DNA of 64,000 bases from Isoetes taiwanensis (Eukaryota; Streptophyta; Lycopodiopsida; Isoetales; Isoetaceae). Within the stretch, counting starts at the first letter, position 1. The number at the start of each line of letters is the position of its first letter. Positions 32,230-44,565 of the stretch are shown here, one piece after another. A program made the translations under genes and the position numbers. The notes under the pieces were generated by a model that worked only from the letters and a program-made list of their open reading frames with translations, searched no databases and was not told the origin of the DNA. Location: assembly GCA_021234155.1 (NCBI GenBank), contig JAJEKV010000096.1, forward strand, positions 96,001 to 160,000, given 5' to 3'.

Positions 32230-32949
32230 GTGTGTTTTTTATATAAAAGTATGTCACGTGGCGAAGCATTTTATTAGTCAACAAAGCATATTAGAAACTC
32301 ACCTTGATTTTTCTACATGTTATAATAGTGCTTTTCACATGTACTTAGAAGACACCACGTGTGGATATTTGATTAGTTAAAATAACATTTTTATTTAAAA
32401 AGTAGGACACGTGTCAATTTTTCATTAGTTACAAGACACATTGGAAACAACACCTGATTTGTTCTATGTGTTATAATAATGCTTTTTTACATGTCCTTAT
32501 TATAAAAAATCAATACGTAATAGAATAAAAAACAATAGCAAGATTTCAATAACACATGTGGTACTTTGTTAAATAACGTGTGACTATTTTTAAAAACAAT
32601 CTTACTTTCACGTTGTAATTTAGCTTTTCACGTGTGGTAATATCGAGACCTATGCATGTAATTCTAAAGATAAACAATGTATGGTTCCACTAAAAACAAC
32701 AGTGAAGGAAAAAAAGAAATACACGTTGATAAAAAATCACAAAAACTATGTTAATTTTTTCTACGCGTAGATTTTTCTGCCAAAAGACCACAGTGGAAAA
32801 TTTTTGCCAAAAAACCACTGTCTCTTTGTGCAAATCCGGATAAACGGGCCACGTGGACTTTTGGGGCCATTTTGGTGTTGTTTTTGGCATAAAACAACAC
32901 TTCCGTACAAGTAAAAAACAACTGTGGACCAAAAATTGGGGTCAGTGTG
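32230..32949 (+). repeat. Right subterminal region with ACGTG motifs (copy A)
   Basis: G-box-like words recur: gtcacgtggc (32254), ccacgtgtgg (32354), gacacgtgtc (32407), ttcacgtgtgg (32628), gccacgtgga (32849), along with acatgt variants. Even spacing near the terminus fits CACTA subterminal binding sites. Confidence 0.65.
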
Positions 32950-33539
32950 GAGAGGCCACAATCTGGTAGTTCGAGGCATGCCAGAACAGCAGGGGGAGAG
33001 TCTCGCCCACAACATCCGAACACACATTCTCGATCGGATGACATTCGAGGGCCGATTCACATTTCTCGAGCGGCCGGCATGGGGGGCTGAAGCGCCGGGG
33101 CGTGACCGCATTGTCATATTCCGCGAGTTGCGGATGCACAGTGCGTGATGCCATATTAGCGCCCGGGGCGGATGTTGAAGGGACATCCCCATGCGTGGGC
33201 CAGGGACCTCACACCCGTGCGGGAGAGCCACGACGAGGCTTATGGGTGGAGGCATTCGCCAGCGAGGGGGTGCCGCGAGATTGGTTCGGCGGGATGCACA
33301 TTTTCCGGCGGCCACTGCTTTGCTGCCGAACCCGCGGCCCCAACCCGCAGCTACCGCGTCGGCCCCGCTACGCTTCTACTACCACGGCCCCCCCTTCTCC
33401 TGCTCCTACTCCTGCTCCCTCGTGGCCCACGCCCTCTCAGCCACATGCTGCCTCCGCTCCATCTACTTCTCACTCAGCCTCTGCTTCCCGTCCTCCCCCC
33501 GCGACTCAGGCTGCGCATACCATCCCTGCTGACAAATAG
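32950..33539 (+). pseudogene. LINE ORF1, RRM and Pro-rich C-terminus
   Basis: Directly after CACTA copy A the frame reads RGHNLVVRGMPEQQGESLAH, then IRTHILDRMTFEGRFTF and RDRIVIFREL, an RNA-recognition-motif fold typical of LINE ORF1 (NLVVRGIPE..). The tail from about 33380 is Pro/Ala/Ser-rich (APPSPAPTPAPSWPTP) and stops at 33539, just before ORF2. Frame changes between RRM and tail show decay or sequence errors. Confidence 0.65.
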
Positions 33540-33540
33540 G

Positions 33541-34030
33541 AATTGTGCCTCCGGGTGGTCTCATGGAATTGTCGAGGCTTCCCTTGGCAGAAGGGGGACA
33601 GTCTGAACTCCGTGGCAGCCGGTATGGATCTCATCTTCCTCATGGAGACATGGGAGCATCTTTGAGCCTGAGCTACGATTTGCGGGGTTACCAACATTTC
33701 TCGGTCTTCAATACACATGCCGAGGACGGCGGGGTCATGGTGGAGTGGCTTGCTACTACGGACAACCTTAGGCACATTCGGTTACCCTCCGGAAGACAGA
33801 CATTTACACAAACCGGTATACGGGTTCGGTGTGCATAATACCGGTGGCAACCCTCTTTTTACGGCGCTTTGTTATTTTCCTCCCGTGACAGCGGCACCTT
33901 CTATCGCGGCCACCCCGTCACGGATAGGATGGACCCGTATGTCGATCTATATGATGACATACGGCGGCATCAGCGAGTGGGTAGGGTCGTCCTTCTTGGA
34001 GATTTCAATGCACGGACGGGGTAGAGCAGC
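33541..34030 (+). pseudogene. LINE ORF2 endonuclease domain
   Basis: Frames in succession give RVVSWNCRGFPWQKGDSLNS and MDLIFLMETWEHL (APE-type endonuclease start), then GVACYY, and RVGRVVLLGDFNARTG near 33980-34020 (the conserved GDFN motif). These lie in three frames, so at least two indels have occurred. The nick site preference cannot be judged. Confidence 0.75.
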
Positions 34031-34982
34031 CCATGCGACTTGACCCCCTCGGCGACGATGTCCCGCAGCTTATTCCCAGAAGTAGCCCGCCCGCTGGTCG
34101 GATGACAGCCAGTCACTTTCGCTTTGGCGAGCATTGCTCCTGCTATGTGGCATTTTTGACTTGATAATTTGCAATGGCCTTTCCACGGTGGCCCGATTCT
34201 GCGCCAAGTGCACATGCGAGCGAGACAATCGGGGGAGGGTCTAGTGTGGTGGACTATGTGCTTGTAGTTGCGCCAAGATATGCATCTCATCGATGGCCAA
34301 GTTTCGGGGTGGGCATAGACATAGACGATCCGGGATGAGGAGGTCGACTCGGATCACCTCCCACTTTATTTGGACTGGTTTGGCGAAATACCACAACCCC
34401 CACTATGCCGCCCCTCGCCCGTCCTCGGTTGAGACTTCGATTATGAGCGGCGAGAGGACTTCTGCCGAGATGCTCATGGGCGCCCTCCGGTAATTCTACG
34501 GACCTCCACACTAGAGCGTGAACCAGACCGGTGACTTAGCTATTAAAGGGATCACGGCCGGGCCGAATGCTTTAGCAAACCCCGTCGTCGCGCTCGAGGG
34601 TCAACAACATTCCCCGCGTAACCGATGGTTTGATGCGGTTGTAAAAGAGCAAGCGGCGGCTCCGTCACGATGCGGATCCAGTGCCGGCTTGCGAGGCCAC
34701 CACCGCGATACCCGCCCCATCGAAGGACCAAAGTAGCGGTACCTTATAAGCATCGGGGAGATGTTGACTCTTTGGACACTCATCCTTGAACCTTTTGGCC
34801 TTGAGTGCTTGAACCCCAGGTAGCGACCTCGGGGGACATCACACGGGCGTGGGAGCGATTACTTCGCGGCAACTCTATGACCCACCGGGGGCAGCGTGCG
34901 CCCATACCCCCGGGATGGCCCCCATTGGTTCGTGGGCCGAGGATGTTGAGGAGGGCACCAGCGGCTAGCTAATGGGAAGGCG

Positions 34983-36250
34983 GTGACCTCGATGGTATGC
35001 GGGCCGAGTTACTCAAGTGGGCAGGGGGCAGCTTGTGCGGTCCTCACTACCATTCAACGAGCATTGCGGGGAGGGTTTCCCCGACAATGGACCACAAGCG
35101 GTTGTTCCCATTCACAAAGGCGGGGCGACCCACCTTTGTCCAAGCCAATTACAGGACGATCATGGTCGATTCAGTATTTGCCAAACTGTTGGCTGGCATT
35201 CTCGGCGGCAGTTGACCCGCTGGGCGAGGCAGCGGATGTCACGAGCCCTCACACACAGGCGAGGCTTTCGACCCGCCACTCAACGATTGACCATATCTTT
35301 ACGCCAAGGGCACTGATTGAAGACGGCCGAATCATCTACCGGACTTGTATTGCTTTGCTTTGTGGACTTCGCAAAGGCTTTTGATAATGGTCCCCTGAAA
35401 AGTGGGCTAGACTGCGTCAAACTGGGGCTCCGTACGTGCGAGAATGCCATATACAGGTTGTATGAGAGTTGTTTTGGCGGGATGCAGCCCGATGGGCCAA
35501 GCATTCACCCGGTAGTATCGGTCCCAAGCAGGGGTTGCCCCTCTCGCCAACACTTTTGGCCTCTACATTGATCGGTTAGAGCCACGGCTTCTCGAGCATG
35601 GTGGGGATGGCATCGACTTTTGCACCAGGTCATCCGCCCGGCTCATCTATCGCGGACGATGTTGGCCCGCCGCCCACACCCCCAGAAGCTATGCGGTCTC
35701 ACCGATGCTCTAGACACATTTTGTCGCTACGGACATGCGGCGTCAATCTGGTCAAGACCGGGGTGGTTCTCATATCCTCTTCACGCCACCCCATGCCTCC
35801 CCGCGACTCACATATCGGGGGCCAGCCTGTGGGCGCCACTCCCACCTACAAGTACCTAGGGTGGAGTTCCCCTCCTCGCTCTGGCGGGAGGCATCTATCC
35901 GCTTAAGGGTGACAAGAGTTGGAAAGCTTTATGCCATGCGGAACAAGTCACCACCGAGCTATATGATTGGGGCCATCGATCACATCTGTTCGGGCCGGTC
36001 GAGCCCATCCTTTCATGACGGGTCGAGGTTTGGGGCCCGGCCGTCTCTTTGGCGACCGGAATGACTTGGAGCAGGTGCAGAAGGCATTTTTGGCACAGGC
36101 ACTTGGGGTGAAACCTTCAGTCCCCTATCAGATTCTGCTGCAGGAAACTGGATTCTTGCCGCTTCAGCGGGCAGCCCTTGATAGACACATCGTCTATTTT
36201 CAGAAAGTGGTTACTATGGGTGATGCTCGGCTCCCGCACCTGGCTTACAC
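34983..36250 (+). pseudogene. LINE ORF2 reverse transcriptase and connection domain
   Basis: Recognisable RT motifs in order: FVDFAKAFDNGPLKSGLDC (motif A, 35357 on), GCPSRQ..FGLYIDRLEPRLLEHG (motif B region), and (Y)ADDV at 35648-35664, where one extra base splits the YADD core. From 35900: YAMRNKSPPSYMIGAIDHI, then RNDLEQVQKAFLAQALGVK and LLQETGFLPLQRAALDRHI to HLAYT at the CACTA copy B insertion. Multiple frameshifts make it inactive as written. Confidence 0.8.
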
Positions 36251-36404
36251 ACACTCACCCCGGTTTTTGGTCCACTGTGGAAAACATCAGTTTTGGTAGG
36301 TCTACATGTCCTGTTTTCAAAGAATCCTACATGTGGATTTGTGGAGGTATGGTTTTGTTCGATAATGGTGTTCTTTTTTCAGTGGACTAAAACATCCACT
36401 GTTG

Positions 36405-36930
36405 TTTTGTAGTTTCCTCTATTGTGGCATGTCATTTTATAATACAATCCACTGTAGGAAAGAATACTTGAATTTCTGTCTTTATAGATGTAGGAAAGAA
36501 TATTTGATTCTCTACATGTCCTATGCTTCCATTCACATGTCTTTATAGAAGTAGGACAGAGTACTTTATTTATTAAAGCATTGTAGGAAAGAATACATGA
36601 ATTACGACATGTGTAATACTTCTATTGTCACATGTCTTTATAGAAGTAGGAAAGAATACTTGATTCTCTACATGTCGTATGCTTCCATGTCACATGTCTT
36701 TATAGACAGAGTACTTTATTTGCTAAGGCATTGTAGGAAAGAATACATGAATTACGACATGTGTAGTACTTCTATTGTCACATGTTTTTATAGAAGTAGG
36801 AAAGAATACTTGATTCTCTACATGTCCTATCCTTCCATATCACGGGTCTTTATAGTGGTAGGACAGAGTACTTGATTTGCTACATGTGATGCACGTGCAC
36901 GATCACATGTCCTCATACTAGTATTCCATG
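36405..36930 (+). repeat. Left subterminal repeats of CACTA copy B
   Basis: Counterpart of 24730-25250, essentially identical, with the same ACATGTC-bearing blocks and the same spurious 92-codon ORF (36597-36875). Confidence 0.8.
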
Positions 36931-38199
36931 TAAGACAAGTTACTTCAACTACTTCAATTACTTAACGCCTATTTTTGCATAACAAAACCATCAAGAATTT
37001 GATTTGTATTCCTTGAGGGGGTGCAGGACCGCTGCAACAAATCCCTAAGCATTAATGTCATAGGACCACGCAAAATCCTAACAATATCCTAACATTTTGG
37101 ATATTGTTAGAGAAAGACCATTAAACCACGCCTACATTTTTGCATAACAAACCATTAAGAATTGTGAGATGTATTTCTTTATGGAGGAAAGGATCATTGC
37201 AACAAATCTAGCAAGACCATGCAATATCCTAACATTATTCCCCCATTTTGATATCGTTAGTGGAACACCATTAAACCGTTCCTACATCTTGGTATAATTT
37301 AGACCATTAAGAATTTGAGATGTAATTGTTTATGGGAAATAGGACCATTGCAACAAATCCCCAAGCATTATAAAATGGCAAGACTACGGTGGAACACCAT
37401 TAAACCATGCCTATATCTAGTTGGTACTAAGGTTCGCTATAGACGATCCAATAGTTATCCACGTCATCCAATGGTTTTAATTGTATCTAATTTATCTTAT
37501 CCAATGGTTCTTTCTAACGATTTGCACTAAGAATCCAATGGTTCTTTGAAAAACAAGATAACTTATTGCACTTAGACGATTTGCACTAAGAATTAGAGAT
37601 GTAATTGTTGGAGCAAGCAAAATACCACAGCTAACACCTTAAACCTAAACACAAACTTGGGAAAACCTTGCTCGGGAAAACCTTGCTTCCGAGTCATGTG
37701 CACGAAGGTATCAGAGCTCCTCTTCATGGTAATCCTCTAAACTAGTGGCTAGACGTTATAGTTTGGCAGCTCCCCAATTCCAAACAATTGCATCAGAATA
37801 TCTTTGTCATACTTCTGCATAGGAATCCTTTAAATCGTTGACTAAGCTTCCTAAGGAGTATGGATGCAATAGAATTGACAATTCCTATTTGAAACAGTTA
37901 ACTATCCATTTGGCACTACTTAATTTGTTTATCTGAAATTATTTTCTCGGTCTAGACTTAGTGTGATTTATCTAGACGATGGTAAAAATTACTTGCTCGT
38001 GTCCCATCAGGAAAGTTCAGCCTACCGTAACCGTAACCTGCTGCAGTCTTATCCACTAACTTTCTTCGTATTTAGATTAGTGGGTAATGCCTAACTATCT
38101 AATTCTTTCTCATTGTAACTTCCTTTTTTAAGATACTTCGTTTGAGGATTTCTCAATATGCTTATGGATGATATTGCATTATGCATAAGTCGACCACGT

Positions 38200-40105
38200 T
38201 TTGGCCTCCAAAACGTAAACCCTGTGGGTTGCTAGGTTATTGTGGGGTTTATGTTATGGAGGTCGAGTTTTATTCAATTGCACTTGAGACATGGTCGAAG
38301 CCGCTGCGCTTGAAAACCGTAAACAATAGAAACCCGGCGAAATGGGGTTTGGATTTACCGAGGCAGGCTTTCCTACCAGTGCTCCTCCGGGAGGGCAAAT
38401 GCCAATGCCTCCCTTCCCGGAACCCGGTTTCCCTATCCGACCGTTGAATTCTCCATTCAAGTAACTTGCTTCGACCAGGCTCAAAAAAATTCAAGATCTG
38501 TCCGGAAGAACATATAAAACCGCAAAGTGTCCTGCAGTTCGACCGTGTAGAAACCCAAGTGTTTTGTCGTTCGGGCAGTATAAAGGCCCCGGAATGGAGA
38601 TTTGACATCGCCATGTCATCCAAAATAGCGAAATTACCCTAGGGACCAAGTTACACGGTCATTTTTTGCAGCAAAAGAAACACGAACCCTCTACATGGCA
38701 GTATTCTGCACCCTCCACTAAGGCCAATTCACTACGAACATGTTGGACATGAGCTACTTTGGCGCTTCCGGGAGCAGGGGTGGTCTTCTGCCCACAAAAC
38801 TTGGTCTCTAGGGTAATGTCGATGTTTCGAGTCCGTTGGTACAGTCAGATCACAGTTCCGGGGTGGGAGAGTTGCCCGTCCGTGGCCAGGGACCCTCCAG
38901 AGAGGACCTTTGGGTCGAACTTCTTCTGGAAGGTTTTAGGGCTCCGTCATCTGGCGTCAACGCCCTCCCACTACCTCATGACATTGTGCAAGATCCTGGT
39001 CCAATCTGGCTAGGGTATGGCCTCCAAAACGCAAACCCTGTGCCTTGCCACGTTATTGTAGGGTTTATGTTATGGAGGCCAAAATGTGGTCAGTTGCACT
39101 TGGGACCTAGTGTACCTTTTTTGAACATGCATGCGGAGCCATGGCAACTGAAATAACAGACTTTGGATCTATTGGCGATCCCGAATCATTCCAAAAAAAT
39201 TTGCTACTACAAAATGTGTTCTTGACTTCTAATTGCGACCTGGGAGGAGGATAAATCCAAACCCCATTTCGCCGGTTTTATTGCTTCGGTTTTCAATCGC
39301 AGACTTCGACCATGTCTCAAGTGCAACTGAATAAAACTCGACCTCCATAACGTAAACCCTACAATACCCTAGCAACGCACAGGGTTTACGTTTTGGAGGC
39401 CATACCCTGGTCAAATTGGACCAGGATTTTGCACAATGTCATGAGGTAGTGGGAGGGCGTTGACGCCAGAAGACGGAGCCCTAAAACCTTCCAGAAGAAG
39501 TTCGACCCAAAGGTCCTCTCTGGAGGGTCCCTGGCCACGGACGGGCAATTCTCCCACCCCGAATCGCGGATCCGACTACGCCAATGGACTCAAACATCGA
39601 CATTACCCTCGGAGACCAAGTTTCGCGGGCGAAAACCACCCCCGCTCCCGGACGCCAAAAGTAGCTCATGTCCAACACGCTCAGAGTGAATTGGCCTTAG
39701 CGGAGGTGCGATCAATCGCCATGTAGAGGGTTCGTGTTTCTTTTGCTGCAAAAATGACCGTGTAACTTGGTCCCTAGGGTAATTTCTCATTGTTTTGGAC
39801 GACATGGCGAAGTCAAATCTCCATTCCGGCCTTTGTATGCGCCCAAACGACAAAACACTTGGTTTTCTACAATCGTGACCGCAGGGCACTTTGCGGTTTG
39901 ATATGTTCTCCTGGACAGATCTTGAATTTTTGAGCCCCGCTCAAGCAAGTTACTTGAATGGAGAATTCAACGGTCGGATAGGGAAACCGGGTTCCTGGAA
40001 GGGAGGCATTGGCATTTGCCCTCCCGTAGGAGCACTGGTAGGAAAGCGTGCCTCGGTAAATCCAAACCCCATTTCGTCAGTTTCTATTGCTTCTGGTTCT
40101 ATTGT
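38200..40105. repeat. Large inverted repeat, ~0.8-kb arms (copy B)
   Basis: The left arm, about 38200-39090, is complementary to the right arm, about 39240-40105 (for example ggccagggaccctccag near 38884 and ctggagggtccctggcc near 39520). Structure is as in copy A, with independent small differences. Confidence 0.88.
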
Positions 40106-40108
40106 CAC

Positions 40109-40828
40109 CTAGGCTCAAACATGCGAAGGTGGCTCAAACATGCGAAGGTGGCTCAAACATGCCAAGGTGGCCCAAACATGCCATGTGGGCTCCAACATGC
40201 CACCTAGGCTCCAACATGCCAAGGTGGCTCAGGCATGCCACAGTGGCTCAAACATGCCACCTAGGCTCCAACATGACAAGGTGGCTCAAACATGCCACGT
40301 GGGCTCCAACATGCCACCTAGGCTCAAACATGCGAAGGTGGCTCAAACATGCCAAGGTGGCTCAAACATGCCACGCGGGCTCCAACATGCCACCTAGACT
40401 CCAACATGCCAAGGTGGCTCAAACATGCCATGTGGGCTCCAACATGACAAGGTGGCTCCAACATGCCACCTAGGCTCCAACATGCCACATAGGCTCCAAC
40501 ATGCCAAGGTGGCTCAAACATGCCAAGGTGGCTCCAACATGCCACGTGGGCTCCAACATGCCACCTAGACTCCAACATGCCAAGGTGGCTCAAACATACC
40601 ACCTAGGCCCTAACATGCCAAGGTGTCCAAATATGCCATGTGGGCTCCAACATGCCATCTAGGCTCCAACATGCCAAGGTGGCTGAAACATGCCATGTGG
40701 GCTCCAACATGCCAAGGTGGCTCAAACATGCCACCTAGGCTCCAACATGCCACGTGGGCTCCAACATGCCACCTAGGCTCTAACATGCCAAGGTGGCTCA
40801 AACTCCAACATGCCACGTGGGGGGCAAG
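40109..40828 (+). repeat. ~20-bp minisatellite (copy B)
   Basis: Same CAACATGCCA-based array as at 28466-29207. Units are slightly more regular here, and several units differ from copy A by small indels. Confidence 0.92.
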
Positions 40829-41259
40829 CATGGTAGTGTAGATTGAACCATGCTAGTTGTTAATAAATGGAAGTTTGGTTCTGCTACATTGCTAAATGGA
40901 AGTTTGGTCTTGCAATGATGTGTCATGACATGGCAACTTGAAAATAAAAATTGACTAGTTATTTTTAACTCTTTTGAAACAAAGATTTTTGCATGATAAC
41001 TTGGGAATCTTTGACATGTTGGTAGCAAGAAGCACCTCGACTACATCATGAAGTTTTGTGATTCTTGTGTAATGTTGAGATGTCATGCTTAGGGTTATAA
41101 CTTATTTTAGCATAATCTATAGGTCTTGATATTCTATGCATTGCTTGTGAATGGATAAAAATAGTGTTATAAAATAAAATATGCATGCAAGTAGTATTTT
41201 ATCCAATGGCTAAGATGGATGATTGATCCCCGTCCTATTCTCTGATTGGGCCAGATATT

Positions 41260-41792
41260 TGGCCGGAATCAGTGCTCGGTGCAAGGGAACTGGTACAAGA
41301 CAAAGTGGTAGAGAGACTTTGGTCTCATAAGGGCAGTCGTATGACAAAGTATACTGAAGAGGTAAACCCAATGTTGACATATATGGAACCCGATTATGTG
41401 AAGGCGGACTTGTCTAAGCATAAGAAACAGACTATTGCCAGATATAGATTGAGCTCCCACCACCTTATGGTGGAAATAGGGAGATGGAAGGGAATTCCGA
41501 GGGAAGACAGGAAATGTCCCTTCTGCACCCTTGATGCTATTGAGGATGAGAAACATGTCTTCATTGAGTGTCCGGAGTATGTACATATAAGAGAGAAATT
41601 TGGCATATATCAATCTCAATTGGACAGTATTTTCGAGTTGGAGCCACACATCCTTGGTTGCTTTGTCAAGGAAGTGGACTCACACCACTCATTATTGATG
41701 AGTTTGAGCAAATAAGTGTAAACCAGCCCCATGACCTTCAAGGTCCCAAACGGGCTTCAGATAATCTATTATTATTATTATTATTATTATAA
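41260..41792 (+). pseudogene. LINE ORF2 C-terminal fragment with (ATT)n tail (copy B)
   Basis: The frame 41272-41715 stays open to a natural stop and ends HILGCFVKEVDSHHSLLMSL, with the zinc motif CPFCTLDAIEDEKHVFIEC in the middle. The (ATT)n tail is at 41767-41790. This is the better-preserved version of 29627-30172. Confidence 0.75.
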
Positions 41793-42374
41793 AATAACTG
41801 CTTTATCTTATCTTATTAGTCCTTTTCCAAGTTTCTTAAGCTAGAACCTGTGTTTATTTCTTCGCTAGTTTGGTCTTCCTTTGAATGAACAGGGATTGAG
41901 CAATCAACAATGGCGCCGCTATTGTTCATATTACATGTATACATGCTTTTGCATCTTGGAAGGTCACATAACGATGTAGGATGTTTAAAAGAAGTGAAAG
42001 AATTGGTAAAAGAATCAGGACATTTTTGCATTCTTGGAGATTTGGAAACAAAGCATCTTTGGCACCCAATATCTATGATTTTATAGGGTTCAATGCTGGT
42101 AATGAATGCCTATGAAACGATTGTATAAATACATAATACATTAAAATATACTAAAGATATGCATAGGACACTGTCTATATATATATAGAATAAATTCTTT
42201 AAAATAATCTGGAACAGAAGGTGAAATTGGGAAAGATACCCTGCAAAAAATAATAGAACATACATGTTGAAAATTAAAGTTGGAATTAAAATATGTAGTA
42301 TCACATTCAAGCCGGGATGGAGGACCCAGATTTCGGCAGACATGGATGGCCCAGATTGTGATCTTTGTAATGTC

Positions 42375-42540
42375 ATCCTATTGGTTGAACTAATGGACGG
42401 TCCAGATCGGGAGACGGCCAGGATCCTGTCCATGTCTTCCTATTGGTTACCTAAGGGGCCACTTTCCCGCCTTGGCCATTGTCCATTTTCCCGCCTTGGC
42501 CATTTTACCTAACAGGCCACTTCTATTTTCCTATTGGTTG
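42375..42540 (+). promoter_or_regulatory. Promoter-like block: two E2F sites, three CCAAT boxes (copy B)
   Basis: Two perfect E2F consensus sites TTTCCCGCC lie at 42463-42471 and 42487-42495, 24 bp apart and in the same direction, each followed by TTGGCCATT. Inverted CCAAT boxes (ATTGG) lie at 42380, 42442 and 42533. No TATA box was identified with confidence. Confidence 0.55.
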
Positions 42541-43839
42541 CCTATAACGGGCGAACAGATCAAGGGTGAGCTCCACTTTCGGATTTCCAGACTTCAGGAC
42601 TCAAGCTTCACTTTCAGACTGGGCGATCTTCATTTCCAGACTTCCAGACTCAGGCTTTCACGACTTTCTATGGCGGATTTCTGTGGCCTTCCTTCTTACC
42701 TGCACAAAGCTCATATCCGACTCCAAATTATTGCCCTAATACCATTTCATACTTACTTTTCCTCTCTGCTTTTCTATCCTTACCTGCAAGCTGGACCTGG
42801 CACAAAAAAACCTCTGCCTTTTTTTTTCTCTTGGTCAAAAGTGTCTTTTGATTTGCGGGTTTTGCGTTTTGCGAATTGGAGCAACTCGGCACCGAGCTTG
42901 GAGCACAGAACATCCACCATTTGCTTTATTCTGGTATCCATTCATCGCCGTTTTTGTTTTTCTGCTTTGGTTTTGTTCAATGTTTTTATTGTCGGCTTAT
43001 ATGCAGCAGGTTGTCAAGGCTGTCACCGAAGATGTCTCCTGCAAAAAGAGAAGTAATATTTTGTCTTTGTGATTTTTTTGTTCAAAGAGTTTGTTACAGA
43101 GTCCAGAGATTCCTTTCACAATACAGAAACCTTGGTGCAATCCAATTTATTTTAGGGTATTTGCATGTTTGGACCGTCCTTGCTGCCCCTTATTCAAGGT
43201 GTTTAGGGTTTTGTTACAACGCAGGGCATGTGGAAGCAAAAAACAGTGAGATCTTCTGTGCATCATGAAGTAAATCCTTGAGAAGAGTAGACTCTGTCAG
43301 ATTTCTAACACCATTTGCAAATAGAACGCAGACTTGGTTGATGCAGACTATTTCTTTTCTGTTTTTTCATCAAACATTGAACATAGAAATATAAGAAATA
43401 TACGATTGAATTTGTAGAAATATAAGATTGAGTTGGGCAGAAAATAAATGGCAGATTGGTTGGATAGAAACAAGGATGCAAAGGCCACAGAGTGCTTTGC
43501 CCACATGCTTATTTTAGAAGATGATTTGGTTTTGTGTTGCTGGTATATTTCATGTTTCTGCAGACCGAAATGCCAGCACTTATTTGTGCTTGGCTGCTTG
43601 TAATATTATGCAGCATTAAATGGAAACTCCTTTTGCTCACATATTTCTGAACCTATGTATTTTATATTCTTGAATGACTTGTATTTCATTTGCTTCCAGA
43701 TAAAACAAGAAAAAAATCACTTACACATAAACAAATGATTCACTTAGACAACAGAATATAATACAAGCAAAATAGTGCTAGATTTTTGTTATAATATGTA
43801 ATGCTTTCAATGCTATATTAGTTAAAAAAAACAACACTT

Positions 43840-44565
43840 TGTTTTTGTGTGTTTTTTTATATAAAAGTATGTCACGTGGCAGCATTTTATTAGTCAACAA
43901 AGCATATTAGAAACTCACCTTGATTTTTCTACATGTTATAATAGTGCTTTTCACATGTACTTAGAAGACACCACGTGTGGATATTTGATTAGTTAAAATA
44001 ACATTTTTATTTAAAAAGTAGGACACGTGTCAATTTTTCATTAGTTACAAGACACATTGGAAACAACACCTGATTTGTTCTATGTGTTATAATAATGCTT
44101 TTTTACATGTCCTTATTATAAAAAATCAATACGTAATAGAATAAAAAACAATAGCAAGATTTCAATAACACATGTGGTACTTTGTTAAATAACGTGTGAC
44201 TATTTTTAAAAACAATCTTACTTTCACGTTGTAATTTAGCTTTTCACGTGTGGTAATATCGAGACCTATGCATGTAATTCTAAAGATAAACAATGTATGG
44301 TTCCACTAAAAACAACAGTGAAGGAAAAAAAGAAATACACGTTGATAAAAAATCACAAAAACTATGTTAATTTTTTCTACGCGTAGATTTTTCTGCCAAA
44401 AGACCACAGTGGAAAATTTTTGCCAAAAAACCACTGTCTCTTTGTGCAAATCCGGATAAACGGGCCACGTGGACTTTTGGGGCCATTTTGGTGTTGTTTT
44501 TGGCATAAAACAACACTTCCGTACAAGTAAAAAACAACTGTGGACCAAAAATTGGGGTCAGTGTG
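43840..44565 (+). repeat. Right subterminal region with ACGTG motifs (copy B)
   Basis: Counterpart of 32230-32949, with CACGTG-type words at similar spacing up to the terminus. Confidence 0.65.

Larger units (their letters stand above)
24574..32949 (+). mobile_element. 8.4-kb CACTA-type non-autonomous element, copy A
   Basis: The left end CACTCACCCCGG, then TTTTTGGTCCAC, is inverted at the right end (CACTGACCCCAA, then TTTTTGGTCCAC). Terminal CACT-ACCCC fits the CACTA superfamily. In the LINE host, aggcgga and ggagagg flank the element, allowing a 2-3 bp duplication (gg/gga). Both subterminal regions carry many short motifs (ACATGTC left, ACGTG right), as CACTA ends do. Inside are a long inverted repeat, a minisatellite, a LINE fragment and a promoter-like block, but no TnpA/TnpD-like transposase. 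Copy B at 36251-44565 is nearly identical. Confidence 0.75.
36251..44565 (+). mobile_element. 8.3-kb CACTA-type non-autonomous element, copy B
   Basis: Same element and orientation as 24574-32949, inserted in LINE ORF2 instead of ORF1. Termini CACTCACCCCGG (36252) and GGGGTCAGTG (to 44564) match copy A. Flanks cttacac and gacactg permit a 2-3 bp duplication, but its exact limits are ambiguous. Differences from copy A are a ~40-bp deletion near 37387 and many small differences, often at CAG/CTG/CCG words. No transposase is encoded. Confidence 0.75.

Noticed and set aside
24574-44565. Copies A and B as a segmental (genomic) duplication
   Set aside because: Flanks differ and the LINE coding sequence continues across each copy, so two transpositions explain it better.
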